Source: RGIG5579 sp045655865 (lineage in GTDB: Bacteria; Bacillota; Clostridia; Oscillospirales; SIG627). Taken from it: 37,560 nt of DNA. The position numbers and the translations under genes are program-made. This document shows positions 9,381 through 17,447 of this stretch, piece after piece. The stretch is taken from NCBI GenBank assembly GCA_045655865.1, contig JAZOQB010000029.1:1-37560 (forward strand), in the 5' to 3' direction. Numbering within the stretch: position 1 is the stretch's first letter; each line of letters begins with the position of its first letter. The notes under the pieces were generated by a model. That model ran no database searches. It was not told the DNA's origin and saw nothing but the letters and a program-made list of their open reading frames with translations.

Positions 9381-10457
9381 TTATAATTTTACAACTTTTC
9401 CGGTGGCAATGCTCTCATAGCAAGCGTTCATAGCCTGGATGGTGGCTTTGTGCCAGCTCAGGTTGATCAGGGGGGTCTTGCGGCCGCGGATGTTATCTAC
9501 AAATTCATCGATCAGACCCACCCACTCGTCAAAATAGGTGTACTGGACGGTGTAGCGATCGTTGGGGTTTCCGCTGTGGTACACGTTAGGACCAAAGCAG
9601 TCTGCCATCATCGTTCCCTTTTCGCCGTTGATGGTAATGTTTACCTCCATGCGCTTGGGGAACACTTCCCAGCCCGGCCCGGGTACGGGCAGACGGGTTT
9701 CCATTTTTGACCAGGAGGGGTCTAAGGAAAACACCGTTCCGTTTTTCATTTTGCCGATGATAGAAAGCATGTCTTCCTCTTGCAGGTCCGGCCGGATGTT
9801 GGGGGCAACTTCGGCGTAAATGCTGTCAAATTCGCTACCGGTGACGTGGCGGATCATATCGAAGATGTGGGGGTGATCGCACAGCGCACCGCCCCGAAAG
9901 CGACGGTCCCCCTCTTTTATGGAGACCCGCTTGCCGTAACTTTTCTCCGGCACACCCTGCCAGGGGAACGCCCATACGGGAGAGAGGGTGATGTTGGTAG
10001 CGTTAAAGGATTTGATTTCTCCCAATTTTCCGCTTTCTACCACCTGTTTCAAACGGGAAATGACGGGGTTGTAGTGCATTTCCAGTTCCACTTGGCAGAC
10101 AAGCCCCGCTTTTTCCACAAGTTCGATCATCCGGTCATACTCGTCCATATCAAAAGTGGGGATCTTCATAGAGAGGATGTGAATGCCGCGCTCTGCACAC
10201 AGCTTCATCTGGCGCAAATGGTCGCTGTTTTCGCTGGCCAGCACCACGGCTTCAATTTCCGGATGGGCATCTAGCATTTCCAGCTCACTGTCATAGCAGG
10301 GAATCCCGCTGACGCTGTTTAAGAAAACTTCTTTAACGGTTTCGTTGGCGGTAGAAACTGCCACCCAGTCCAGTTTCGGGTTTTCTTTCAGTACTTGATA
10401 GTATTTTCTGGTATGACCGTGGGTCATGCTCATCATAGCGATTTTCAAAGGTTTCAT
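9381..10457 (-). CDS. Gfo/Idh/MocA-family NAD(P)-dependent oxidoreductase
   Basis: A 358-residue cytoplasmic protein with the family's two-domain layout. The N-terminal Rossmann-type domain (residues 1-120) begins IAMMSMTHGHTRKYY and holds the lysine position of the usual EKP motif as MKIPT (Lys98). The C-terminal alpha/beta domain carries the active-site stretch GGALCDHPHIFD (Asp194, His195/197, Asp200). Family members oxidise or reduce sugars, inositols and related cyclic polyols; the substrate here is unknown. The start overlaps the stop of the upstream gene by one base (TAATG), and the ribosome site is weak, so translational coupling is likely. It is the last gene of a four-gene minus-strand operon with sugar-isomerase-like and TIM-barrel proteins, which supports a carbohydrate role. 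The classic GxGxxG is replaced by an MTHGH variant. Confidence 0.9.
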   Translation of the reverse strand: MKPLKIAMMSMTHGHTRKYYQVLKENPKLDWVAVSTANETVKEVFLNSVSGIPCYDSELEMLDAHPEIEAVVLASENSDHLRQMKLCAERGIHILSMKIPTFDMDEYDRMIELVEKAGLVCQVELEMHYNPVISRLKQVVESGKLGEIKSFNATNITLSPVWAFPWQGVPEKSYGKRVSIKEGDRRFRGGALCDHPHIFDMIRHVTGSEFDSIYAEVAPNIRPDLQEEDMLSIIGKMKNGTVFSLDPSWSKMETRLPVPGPGWEVFPKRMEVNITINGEKGTMMADCFGPNVYHSGNPNDRYTVQYTYFDEWVGLIDEFVDNIRGRKTPLINLSWHKATIQAMNACYESIATGKVVKL

Positions 10458-11152
10458 TACGCCATTACCTGCCTTTCTTCGGTGCTGACGGCGCTCTGGA
10501 CAAGGCTTAATAGGGTATTGATGTTTTCTTTGCAGGACAGTACCCGGTCATAGGATTCCTCTTTTGCCAGAGAGAAGGCGGCGCGCACGATGCTGACCTC
10601 TTCTTCGTTTAAGCCGTACAACTCAAAATCTACGTCGGTAAATTTCTCGTTTTCTTCGGTGAACACGTAGATCGAGTCTTGCTTTAACTGCGCATCCACC
10701 ACCACGTCACAGCCGATGCCGTGCTGGGCGATGATCTCGTGCTTGTCTTTTGCCGGTTCGCCTTTTGGCAAGGTGGCAGAAATTTCTAACGTGCAAACCA
10801 CACCGTCTTCCGTGGTGGCAATGACGTTCAGGACGATGTCGTTTTCCATTGCCATAACGGTTTTGATTTTTCTACCCAATACATACTGGCAAATATCCAG
10901 TTCTCTTCCAAGAACGCTGTAAAGATCAGAGCCTTTTTCTACGATTCGAGCCACCCGCATAACGCTGATGCCGGAAAGGGTGCCGTCTGAAACCATTTTC
11001 TTCAGCTCCAAAAATCTCCGCTGGGATTTATATGCCATGAGAGGAAGTTCCGTTCCATTGATGACCACGGTGTCGGCGTTCTTGAGAAGCGCTTTTTTCC
11101 CCACGGAATACTTATCCAGCAAAAAATTCAATTTTTCCTGCAATACTTCCAT
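10457..11152 (-). CDS. Gfo/Idh/MocA C-terminal-domain-like protein lacking the Rossmann domain
   Basis: A 231-residue protein. ATG 11152 is chosen over GTG 11161 because GGAG ends 8 bases before the ATG and abuts the GTG. Residues about 50-140 (GTLSGISVMRVARIVEKG, LDICQYVLGRKIKTVMAMEN, GVVCTLEISATLPKG) resemble the C-terminal substrate and oligomer domain of Gfo/Idh/MocA oxidoreductases. No dinucleotide-binding half precedes it and no Lys/His catalytic set is visible. Family assignment is therefore tentative. The preceding gene's stop (TAA at 11165-11167) overlaps its ribosome site and its own stop overlaps the full-length oxidoreductase start, so it is tightly coupled between the two. It may be a non-catalytic partner or regulator of the oxidoreductase. 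That is inference from position. Confidence 0.7.
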   Translation of the reverse strand: MEVLQEKLNFLLDKYSVGKKALLKNADTVVINGTELPLMAYKSQRRFLELKKMVSDGTLSGISVMRVARIVEKGSDLYSVLGRELDICQYVLGRKIKTVMAMENDIVLNVIATTEDGVVCTLEISATLPKGEPAKDKHEIIAQHGIGCDVVVDAQLKQDSIYVFTEENEKFTDVDFELYGLNEEEVSIVRAAFSLAKEESYDRVLSCKENINTLLSLVQSAVSTEERQVMA

Positions 11153-11164
11153 TGCGTTCACTCC

Positions 11165-11914
11165 TTACAGCATTTTTACTCTGGGACGGTACTTTGCAAG
11201 GTATGCCGCATTCTTCTCGTCGCCGCCGGGAGTGTTGGCGCTGGACCAAACAGGAGGAGTGATACCGCGGTCAATGCACTGCTTGACCGTTTCAATTTCC
11301 AGAAGATGAGCAATGTAGAAATCAATAATGTTGGAAACGGGAGCGATGGGCGTGCTCAAACCGGGCACGGTTACAACGGCATCCCCTACCGGGTTGAAAT
11401 CTTCAATGCACACGTCGGCATAATCGAAAAGATTGGTCTTGTTGGGGTGACGAATGAAGTGATCGGCGGGCATTTCTTTTTGCCAGGCAGAGCTGGAGAT
11501 GGCGATGATCTTCGCACCGCATTTTTTGGCTTCCATTGCGGCGTCGATGGTTGCAGGATTGATACCGATGTTGTGGAAGATAATCAGCACGTCGTTCTCT
11601 TTCAGATCGTAATATTTTACGATGGCAGAACCGTAATTGACCGTGCGCTCCAGCTCCAAATACTTCAGAGCCTGATTGAATACGGACAGGCCGGTTTCCA
11701 TGATGGGGTTGATACAGCTAAGGCCCCCTGCGCGGAAGAACATTTCGCCTACGGGCAGAGTGGTGTGACCGCCACCGCCGTAAACGTGAAGCAGGCGGTC
11801 GTTTGCAATGGCATCTGCCATCAGCTCGCCTGCCTTGCGAATGTTTTCTCCCTGGGTTTCATTGACCTTGCGGAAATTTTCTTGCAGATATGCAAAATAG
11901 CCAAAATCGTTCAT
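11165..11914 (-). CDS. SIS-domain phosphosugar-binding/sugar isomerase-like protein
   Basis: A 249-residue protein of the UPF0309-like SIS family. The ATG at 11914 has AAAGGAG 8 bases upstream; the longer frame to 11932 is less likely. LLHVYGGGGHTTLPVGEMFFRAGG is the phosphosugar-binding loop of the first SIS half. ENDVLIIFHNIGINPATIDAAMEAKKCGAKIIAISSS is the second strand-loop-helix unit typical of SIS folds. Family members bind or isomerise phosphorylated sugars such as amino-sugar phosphates. The exact substrate is not evident. It follows the TIM-barrel gene with its ribosome site overlapping that stop region, and precedes the Gfo-like pair, all in one operon. This is the strongest pointer to a sugar pathway here. 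Confidence 0.85.
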   Translation of the reverse strand: MNDFGYFAYLQENFRKVNETQGENIRKAGELMADAIANDRLLHVYGGGGHTTLPVGEMFFRAGGLSCINPIMETGLSVFNQALKYLELERTVNYGSAIVKYYDLKENDVLIIFHNIGINPATIDAAMEAKKCGAKIIAISSSAWQKEMPADHFIRHPNKTNLFDYADVCIEDFNPVGDAVVTVPGLSTPIAPVSNIIDFYIAHLLEIETVKQCIDRGITPPVWSSANTPGGDEKNAAYLAKYRPRVKML

Positions 11915-11928
11915 GTTTTGTACTCCTT

Positions 11929-12960
11929 TCACTTTTCCAAAACTCTCTTATAATTTTCGCCGATGGCATCCCAGAGTTTTATGGGATCGGGTGCTTGTAC
12001 TACCGTGCCGTATCCGCCGCGGTAGGTCCAGGTTGCCAGGCGGTCAACGCCGGCGTCGCGGTACATATCCACAACGTGATCAATCTGGCTGAAATCCTCG
12101 GGCTGAGCGTTGTAACCCATCAGCCATCTTTCGGACTGTTTGCCGTATTTTTTTGCAATCTTTACCGTTCTCTCCGTGATCTCCCGGAAGAAGCTTTCCG
12201 GCAAAGACCAGGCAATGATGGTGGTAGAGAATACGTCAAAATAAGGGCAGGAAGCGACCATTTCCCAGTTGTCGTAGCCGCGCAGTTCCGTAACGTAGTA
12301 GGTGTTTTTGGTTGCGTGGACGCAGCAGGTGATTTCCAGATCGGGGTTGAATTCTTTCAGCGCCTTCGAGCAGTCGGAAAGGGTTTTCAGAGCCTCTCTC
12401 CAGCGGAACTGCTTTACGTCGTCATTCATGAATCGGGGCATTTCATAGCCGTAGTATTCTTCAAATTTTTTCATGCACTCGGGACAACGGCAAGACCAGT
12501 CGTCACCGGCGCCGCCGGTGATGGAAGCGTAAGACTTGGGATAGGCGTAGTGGGGCTCGTCCCAGAAGAAGCCGTCTACTTCCGTCTCCCTTGCCAATTT
12601 CATGCAGATATTGGTAAAGTAATCACGGAAAGAATTGGTATTAAAGCAAGCGGCGTTGAGCACTTCGCCGGTGTAGGCGGAAACCTGACGGTGGTGAATG
12701 TTATTCTGCAGGAACAAACTGACCTGCTCGCCGCCGAAGTATTTGCCGATCCCCCAAGGATCTGCAATCACGCGAAGACCGAGCTGGTGAGCCTTTTTCA
12801 CAATGTTATTGATGTTTGGGAACCAGAAGTCCATGTCGAACTCCGTAATGGCCAGGATCACGGTGTCGCAGCCGTGCTCGATCATCTCTTTAAAGTCCTG
12901 TTCGGCGTGCTCGACGTAATTGAGTCCGTAATAACTGACAGCGCAATGCTTGATAGCCAT
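11929..12960 (-). CDS. TIM-barrel glycoside-hydrolase-like protein of unknown specificity
   Basis: A 343-residue soluble protein without a signal peptide. Alternating strand-helix blocks (CDTVILAITEFD, GLRVIADPWGIG, VDGFFWDEPHYAYP, FDVFSTTIIAWSLP, RLATWTYRGGYG) suggest a TIM barrel. FFWDEPHY places Asp134-Glu135 at the C-terminal end of a barrel strand, as for a catalytic acid in hydrolase-like barrels. A Cys cluster at residues 157-162 (CRCPEC, then KKFEEYYGYEMP) is also found in uncharacterised glycoside-hydrolase-like barrels and may bind a metal. The ATG has AGGGAGG 7 bases upstream. It is the first gene of the sugar operon, directly downstream of the promoter shared back to back with the AraC regulator. 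The reaction is unknown, and the family is not named with certainty. Confidence 0.75.
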   Translation of the reverse strand: MAIKHCAVSYYGLNYVEHAEQDFKEMIEHGCDTVILAITEFDMDFWFPNINNIVKKAHQLGLRVIADPWGIGKYFGGEQVSLFLQNNIHHRQVSAYTGEVLNAACFNTNSFRDYFTNICMKLARETEVDGFFWDEPHYAYPKSYASITGGAGDDWSCRCPECMKKFEEYYGYEMPRFMNDDVKQFRWREALKTLSDCSKALKEFNPDLEITCCVHATKNTYYVTELRGYDNWEMVASCPYFDVFSTTIIAWSLPESFFREITERTVKIAKKYGKQSERWLMGYNAQPEDFSQIDHVVDMYRDAGVDRLATWTYRGGYGTVVQAPDPIKLWDAIGENYKRVLEK

Positions 12961-12992
12961 AGGAAAACCTCCCTTGAAAGTGTGATACCTTC

Positions 12993-13021
12993 ATCATATC
13001 AGCGCGATCTGTGAAAGTAAA
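12993..13021 (-). promoter_or_regulatory. Promoter of the sugar operon
   Basis: On the minus strand, TTTACT (13016-13021) and TATGAT (12993-12998) are 17 bases apart and sit 32 bases upstream of the TIM-barrel gene. The AraC regulator is transcribed divergently across a 271-base gap that contains an A/T-rich stretch but no clear operator. Confidence 0.65.
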
Positions 13022-13177
13022 CGCATATTTAGTAACCAAAAGGAGGACTTTTCGTAACCTTGTGCGCGCGAGAAAATTTGGAAATTTCTTGCATTTTTTC
13101 GAGAAAAACTTTTTGATTTCCCATCAGAAGTGTACTTTTTCACGTTTTCACAAACTTTGTTTCGGATTTTTCACAAC

Positions 13178-13207
13178 TTGACAAAACACAATCACTTGTG
13201 GTATGAA
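13178..13207 (+). promoter_or_regulatory. Promoter of the AraC regulator and glycosidase genes
   Basis: A perfect -35 TTGACA (13178-13183) and a TATGAA (13202-13207) are separated by 18 bases and lie 24 bases upstream of the ATG at 13232. Confidence 0.65.
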
Positions 13208-13231
13208 TGAATGAGAAAAGGAGGGTGGCAG

Positions 13232-14005
13232 ATGTTTTTCGAGAACAAAACACAGCTCTATCGGATCTTATCGGTGCTGGAACTGCGCTGGCAGCCTCGG
13301 CGGGCGTATACCCGGGGTCGCTCATTTCACGCGCTTTCCTTTCGCGTGGAGGGAGACGTGGTGTTTGAACACCAAGGTCAATCCCATCACGTGTCTACCA
13401 ACGAGCTTGCCTTTGTCCCCAAGGATTTTGACTATACCATGCACGCCAACACCCAGGAGCACGTGTACGTGGTACATTTTGAAGCCCTTCCCGACGTTGC
13501 GATGGAGTTTTCCTCCTTTACTCCTGCCGACCCTGCCTATTATCGGGAACAGATGAAACTCTTGCATCGGATCTGGAAACGAAAGCAGACCGGTTATCGC
13601 TTTGCCGCGGCATCTGTTTTTTACTCTATTCTGGAACAGCTTGCCAAAGAAAACGCCCAAAAAGAAAATCCGTCCGTGACGGATAAGCTATCGGAAACGC
13701 TGGAATATATCCACAGGCATTATGCGGATTCGGGGTTAAATGTAGCTGCGCTGGCGGAGATGTATGGAACCAGCACCACCTATTTTCGCCGTATTTTCAA
13801 ACAAAGTTGCGGCGTACTGCCTCTCCAATATATTCAAAATCTACGTTTAAAGCGAGCAGAAGAACTTTTGCGCTCCGGTTACTATACCGTGGCGGAAGCG
13901 GCGTTTGCCACCGGTTTTTCAGATCCGAAATATTTTTCCCGTTTTGTAAAAAAAGAAAAAGGGATTACCCCGTCGGAAATAGGAGGAGAAAAGGCTTATG
14001 AATAG
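13232..14005 (+). CDS. AraC-family transcriptional regulator
   Basis: A 257-residue protein. ATG 13232 is preferred over upstream codons because AAAAGGAGG ends 6 bases before it. The N-terminal half is a cupin-like ligand domain (VVFEHQGQSHHVSTNELAFVPKDF, then YVVHFEA). The C-terminal half, about residues 155-250, is the double helix-turn-helix of the AraC/XylS family, ending FATGFSDPKYFSRFVKKEKGITPSEI. Such regulators usually sense a sugar and activate the adjacent genes. Here it lies divergent from the sugar operon and overlaps the start of the downstream glycosidase gene by 8 bases, so it probably controls both. The ligand is unknown. Confidence 0.95.
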   Translation: MFFENKTQLYRILSVLELRWQPRRAYTRGRSFHALSFRVEGDVVFEHQGQSHHVSTNELAFVPKDFDYTMHANTQEHVYVVHFEALPDVAMEFSSFTPADPAYYREQMKLLHRIWKRKQTGYRFAAASVFYSILEQLAKENAQKENPSVTDKLSETLEYIHRHYADSGLNVAALAEMYGTSTTYFRRIFKQSCGVLPLQYIQNLRLKRAEELLRSGYYTVAEAAFATGFSDPKYFSRFVKKEKGITPSEIGGEKAYE

Positions 14006-16103
14006 GCAACAAGCATTACAATTTCTCAAGAATAATCCGGTGTTTTGGTCGAGGCTAGGTTTCGGTTATGACCCCCCTATGAAAAACGAGCAGGGCGCGC
14101 CCCTGGTATTCACCGAAGATTTGGAGCGGTATGCCCGTACCCACCGCATGTTTTCTCAGGCGGGGGTGCTTCTTCACACCTGTATTCTCCACGCAGGCTG
14201 GATGGGCGTGGACGAATTTGACTATCGCCTTACCGACCGGGTGGTAGAGGCCGTTTTTCGGGACAATCCCGATGCCTATTACATTCCGAGAATTAAGCTC
14301 AACGTTCCTGTGGATTGGTGTCGGGAGAATCCCCAGGAGGTGTTTGTGTATTACCAGGGCCCCCGAGACGCGCAGTCCATTCGGGATTTGGTGGATACCG
14401 AAAAGCATGACTGGCTGGGGTACAATGCGCCAAACGGCTACTATCAGGCAGGTGACTACGTAGATACCAGACCCAACGTGGGCGGCGTCATTGCCCGGCA
14501 GAGCTTTTCTTCTAAAAAGTGGCTGTGTGATGCGGGGCTGGCTTTGGAAAAGCTCATTGATCGGCTGGAAAACGGTCCGTACGGTTCTCGCATTTTGGGG
14601 TATCATATCGCCTTTGGTGCTTCCGGGGAATCCGTTATGTGGGGTCGCATGAACAATCACTACGGCGACTACGGCATCTCCCATACCCGGCATTTTATCA
14701 ACTGGGGACTGAAAAAGTACGGTTCTTGGGATGCTCTCCGCCGCTCTTGGGGAGAGGAGCGTTTTGCAAACGATACCGTCCTGTTGCCCTCGCCCGATGA
14801 ACGCTATGGCCGCAAGGATTCTTTGGCCTCTTTTTACCGGGCGGATTGTCTTGGCAGGATTTCGTCGGATATGGACGAATTTCTGTCCGAGTGCTGTGCC
14901 GACGCCATCGAACATTTTTGCAAAATCGTACGAAGGAGAGCGCCGGAGAAGCTGACGGGTATTTTCTATGGGTATTTTGTTCACATCAACAATCCAAACT
15001 ACGCAGGGCACCTGTCACTGGAACGTTTGTTAAAAAGCGAGCACGTAGACTTCATTGCGGCGCCCAAAAGCTATTACCGATGCGGACCCGGACAGCCCGG
15101 TGGCGAGCTTACTGCCGTGCAGTCGGTCAATTTAAAAAAGATATGGCTGGATGAGACGGACTGCCGCACTCACCTGGCGTATGGTTCTACAACGGATAAT
15201 GCAAAATGGCTGTGCCGTGATTTTCGTGATTCCCGCTGTGTGCTCTGGCGAGAGTTTTGCAAGAATATTTCTCACGGTTCTGGCTTTTGGTGGATGGATC
15301 TGGGCGGTGGCTGGTACGATGATCCCGAGCTCATGGAGGAAATCAGAAAAATGACGGCCCTCAACCAAAAACTCAAGACCCGGCCTTTTGAAAGTCTTGC
15401 GGATATTTTGGTGCTGGCAGATGAAAACGTGATTGGAAAAATGAGCATCAGTAAAACACAGCGGGAGGGTTTTCTGGAAGATCCGTTGATGGAGATTTGC
15501 CTGAGCGGTGCCGTGGCGGATTTTTACCGCTTGACAGACCTTCCGCAGCTGGATTTAAACCGCTACAAAATGGTGATTTTTGCCTATACCTTTGACGTTT
15601 CCTCTCAAACGCGGCAATACCTGAAAACCCATCTTCCCCCGGAGACTTTTCTTGTGTACCATCATGCCGCAGGCGTGATCCGGGACGGCGTGTGCGCAAC
15701 GGAAAACATACGGGATTTCACCGGCTTTTCTATGGAGGAACGTGAGACCGGGTCCGATTACGTGGGGGTAACGGTGTGTGACGAAGGGGCCAAACTTTTG
15801 TTTGACGGAGTATGGCAAAAGGGAAATCGGGTGGCCATCACCTTGCCCTATCAGAAAGCTCCGGTATACCGTGCCCTGGCCCGGCTTGCCGGTTGTCGCC
15901 TTTGGACCTCCGGCGGAATCAGCCTTTGGGCAGACCGACGGGTGATGGGCGTGTTCACGCAGGAAAAGCTGCAAGGGACACTGCGTTTTCCCGAAAAGGG
16001 CGCTTATAGGGAGATAATCTCAAACAAACTCTACTCTGACGCAAAAGAGATTTGTTTGGAGGAACTTCATACCAACGTTGCCGTTTTTGTTCCGGAAAAA
16101 TAA
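13998..16103 (+). CDS. GH42-like glycoside hydrolase (clan GH-A type)
   Basis: A 701-residue protein without a signal peptide, so probably acting on sugars already inside the cell. The layout resembles family 42 beta-galactosidases: a catalytic barrel (residues about 20-430), then a Rossmann-like trimerisation-type domain (about 460-620: SLADILVLADENVIGKM, RYKMVIFAYTFDVSSQT) and a small beta domain. GYHIAFGASGESVMWG provides a candidate acid/base Glu211, and IWLDETDCR a candidate nucleophile Glu386. Their spacing of 175 fits GH-A enzymes. The start overlaps the AraC stop by 8 bases, with AGGAGG about 11 bases upstream. Sequence motifs depart from typical GH42, so the substrate may not be a beta-galactoside. 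It ends just before a perfect terminator palindrome. Confidence 0.8.
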   Translation: MNRQQALQFLKNNPVFWSRLGFGYDPPMKNEQGAPLVFTEDLERYARTHRMFSQAGVLLHTCILHAGWMGVDEFDYRLTDRVVEAVFRDNPDAYYIPRIKLNVPVDWCRENPQEVFVYYQGPRDAQSIRDLVDTEKHDWLGYNAPNGYYQAGDYVDTRPNVGGVIARQSFSSKKWLCDAGLALEKLIDRLENGPYGSRILGYHIAFGASGESVMWGRMNNHYGDYGISHTRHFINWGLKKYGSWDALRRSWGEERFANDTVLLPSPDERYGRKDSLASFYRADCLGRISSDMDEFLSECCADAIEHFCKIVRRRAPEKLTGIFYGYFVHINNPNYAGHLSLERLLKSEHVDFIAAPKSYYRCGPGQPGGELTAVQSVNLKKIWLDETDCRTHLAYGSTTDNAKWLCRDFRDSRCVLWREFCKNISHGSGFWWMDLGGGWYDDPELMEEIRKMTALNQKLKTRPFESLADILVLADENVIGKMSISKTQREGFLEDPLMEICLSGAVADFYRLTDLPQLDLNRYKMVIFAYTFDVSSQTRQYLKTHLPPETFLVYHHAAGVIRDGVCATENIRDFTGFSMEERETGSDYVGVTVCDEGAKLLFDGVWQKGNRVAITLPYQKAPVYRALARLAGCRLWTSGGISLWADRRVMGVFTQEKLQGTLRFPEKGAYREIISNKLYSDAKEICLEELHTNVAVFVPEK

Positions 16104-16150
16104 CCCAATCGGGCTCTGCCGGTGGCGTCGCGCTTACAAATTTTTATAAA

Positions 16151-16184
16151 AAAACTGCTGAAAGCCATGGCTTTCAGCAGTTTT
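16151..16184. terminator. Bidirectional terminator palindrome, copy 2
   Basis: Arms 16151-16167 and 16168-16184 form a perfect 17-bp palindrome around CCATGG, with flanking A and T tracts. It lies between convergent genes (the glycosidase and tyrS) and matches copy 1 at 9324-9357 except for one base. Confidence 0.92.
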
Positions 16185-16210
16185 CTTTTTTGTTTTCCAA
16201 ACCTTATGGG

Positions 16211-17434
16211 TTATTCTTTCACAATTTTCACAAATACCTTTTTGCCCTTGCGGATGATGAAGTCTTTGTCGAAATCGCCCGTTTCAAAACAGGTGGCAAA
16301 GTCGGTGACCTTAGCGTCGTTTACTGCCACGCCCCCTTGCTGGATCAGGCGTCTGGCCTCGCCCTTAGAGGGGCAGAGGGCGGCTTTCACCAGAAGGTCC
16401 ATGATGTTGATCTTCCCATCGGTAAAATCTGAGTCGGAAAGGCTGTGGGTGGGCATGTTTTCGCTGTTTCCGCTACCGCCGAAGAGTGCTTTGGAGGCCT
16501 CTCTTGCTTTTTCGGCTTCTTCTTTTCCGTGGACAAGGCTGGTGAGTTCGTAGGCCAGGATGTCCTTGGCTGCGTTTAACTGACTGCCTTCCCAGCCGTC
16601 CATTTTATCAATTTCCTCAAGGGGAAGGAAGGTGAGCATGCGAATACACTTTAACACGTCCGCATCCGCCACGTTTCTCCAGTACTGGTAGAAATCGAAG
16701 GGACTGGTCTTTTCCGGATCCAGCCAAACCGCGCCGGACTGGGTTTTGCCCATTTTTTTGCCTTCGGAATTCAGTAGGAGGGTGATGGTCATAACGTGGG
16801 CGTCTTTGCCGGTTTTTTTGCGGATCAGCTCTGTGCCGCCCAGCATGTTGGACCACTGATCGTCCCCACCGAATTGCAGGTTGCAGCCGTAGTGCTCACT
16901 GAGGTAATAAAAGTCGTAGGACTGCATGATCATGTAGTTAAATTGCAGGAAAGAAAGCCCTTTTTCCATTCTTTGCTTGTAGCACTCGGCGCGAAGCATG
17001 TTGTTCACGGAAAAGCAGGCGCCCACTTCCCGGAGAAGTTCTACGTAATTGAGCTTTAACAGCCAGTCGGCGTTGTTCACCAAAAGGGCCTTGTCTTCGC
17101 CAAAGTCGATGAAGCGTTCCATTTGCTTTTTGAAGCACTGACAGTTGTGCTCAATGGTCTCCGGGGTAAGCATGGAGCGCATATCCGTGCGTCCCGAAGG
17201 ATCCCCGATGTATCCGGTGCCGCCGCCCAAAAGGACAACGGGGGTATTGCCCGCCATTTGCAGGCGCCTCATGAGACATAAGGCCATAAAATGCCCACAG
17301 TGGAGGGAATCTGCCGTGGGGTCAAAGCCGATGTAAAACCGAGCGCCTCCGCGGTTGATCAGATCCCGTATCTCGGTCTCGCTGGAGACCTGTGCAATCA
17401 GGCCTCTGGCCTGAAGTTCTTCGTAAATTCCCAT
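16211..17434 (-). CDS. tyrS: Tyrosine--tRNA ligase
   Basis: Charges tRNA-Tyr with tyrosine in the cytosol. The 407-residue length is usual for class I TyrRS. The HIGH-type motif is HCGH at residues 45-48, and the KMSKS-type motif is KMGKT at 227-231. The C-terminus (about 340-407) is an S4 RNA-binding domain (LLVKAALCPSKGEARRLIQQGGVAVND). ATG 17434 is chosen because AAGGAA precedes it by 5 bases; the open frame extends upstream into recN. The ribosome site overlaps the recN stop, so it is the last gene of the long minus-strand operon. No T-box leader is present in the gap, unlike many Bacillota tyrS genes. Confidence 0.97.
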   Translation of the reverse strand: MGIYEELQARGLIAQVSSETEIRDLINRGGARFYIGFDPTADSLHCGHFMALCLMRRLQMAGNTPVVLLGGGTGYIGDPSGRTDMRSMLTPETIEHNCQCFKKQMERFIDFGEDKALLVNNADWLLKLNYVELLREVGACFSVNNMLRAECYKQRMEKGLSFLQFNYMIMQSYDFYYLSEHYGCNLQFGGDDQWSNMLGGTELIRKKTGKDAHVMTITLLLNSEGKKMGKTQSGAVWLDPEKTSPFDFYQYWRNVADADVLKCIRMLTFLPLEEIDKMDGWEGSQLNAAKDILAYELTSLVHGKEEAEKAREASKALFGGSGNSENMPTHSLSDSDFTDGKINIMDLLVKAALCPSKGEARRLIQQGGVAVNDAKVTDFATCFETGDFDKDFIIRKGKKVFVKIVKE

Positions 17435-17447
17435 GATGATTCCTTTC

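Noticed and set aside
13022..13130. GTAACC direct repeats and an AAAAG/CTTTT dyad as an AraC operator
   Set aside because: Arms are 5-6 bases of low complexity. Not distinguishable from chance.
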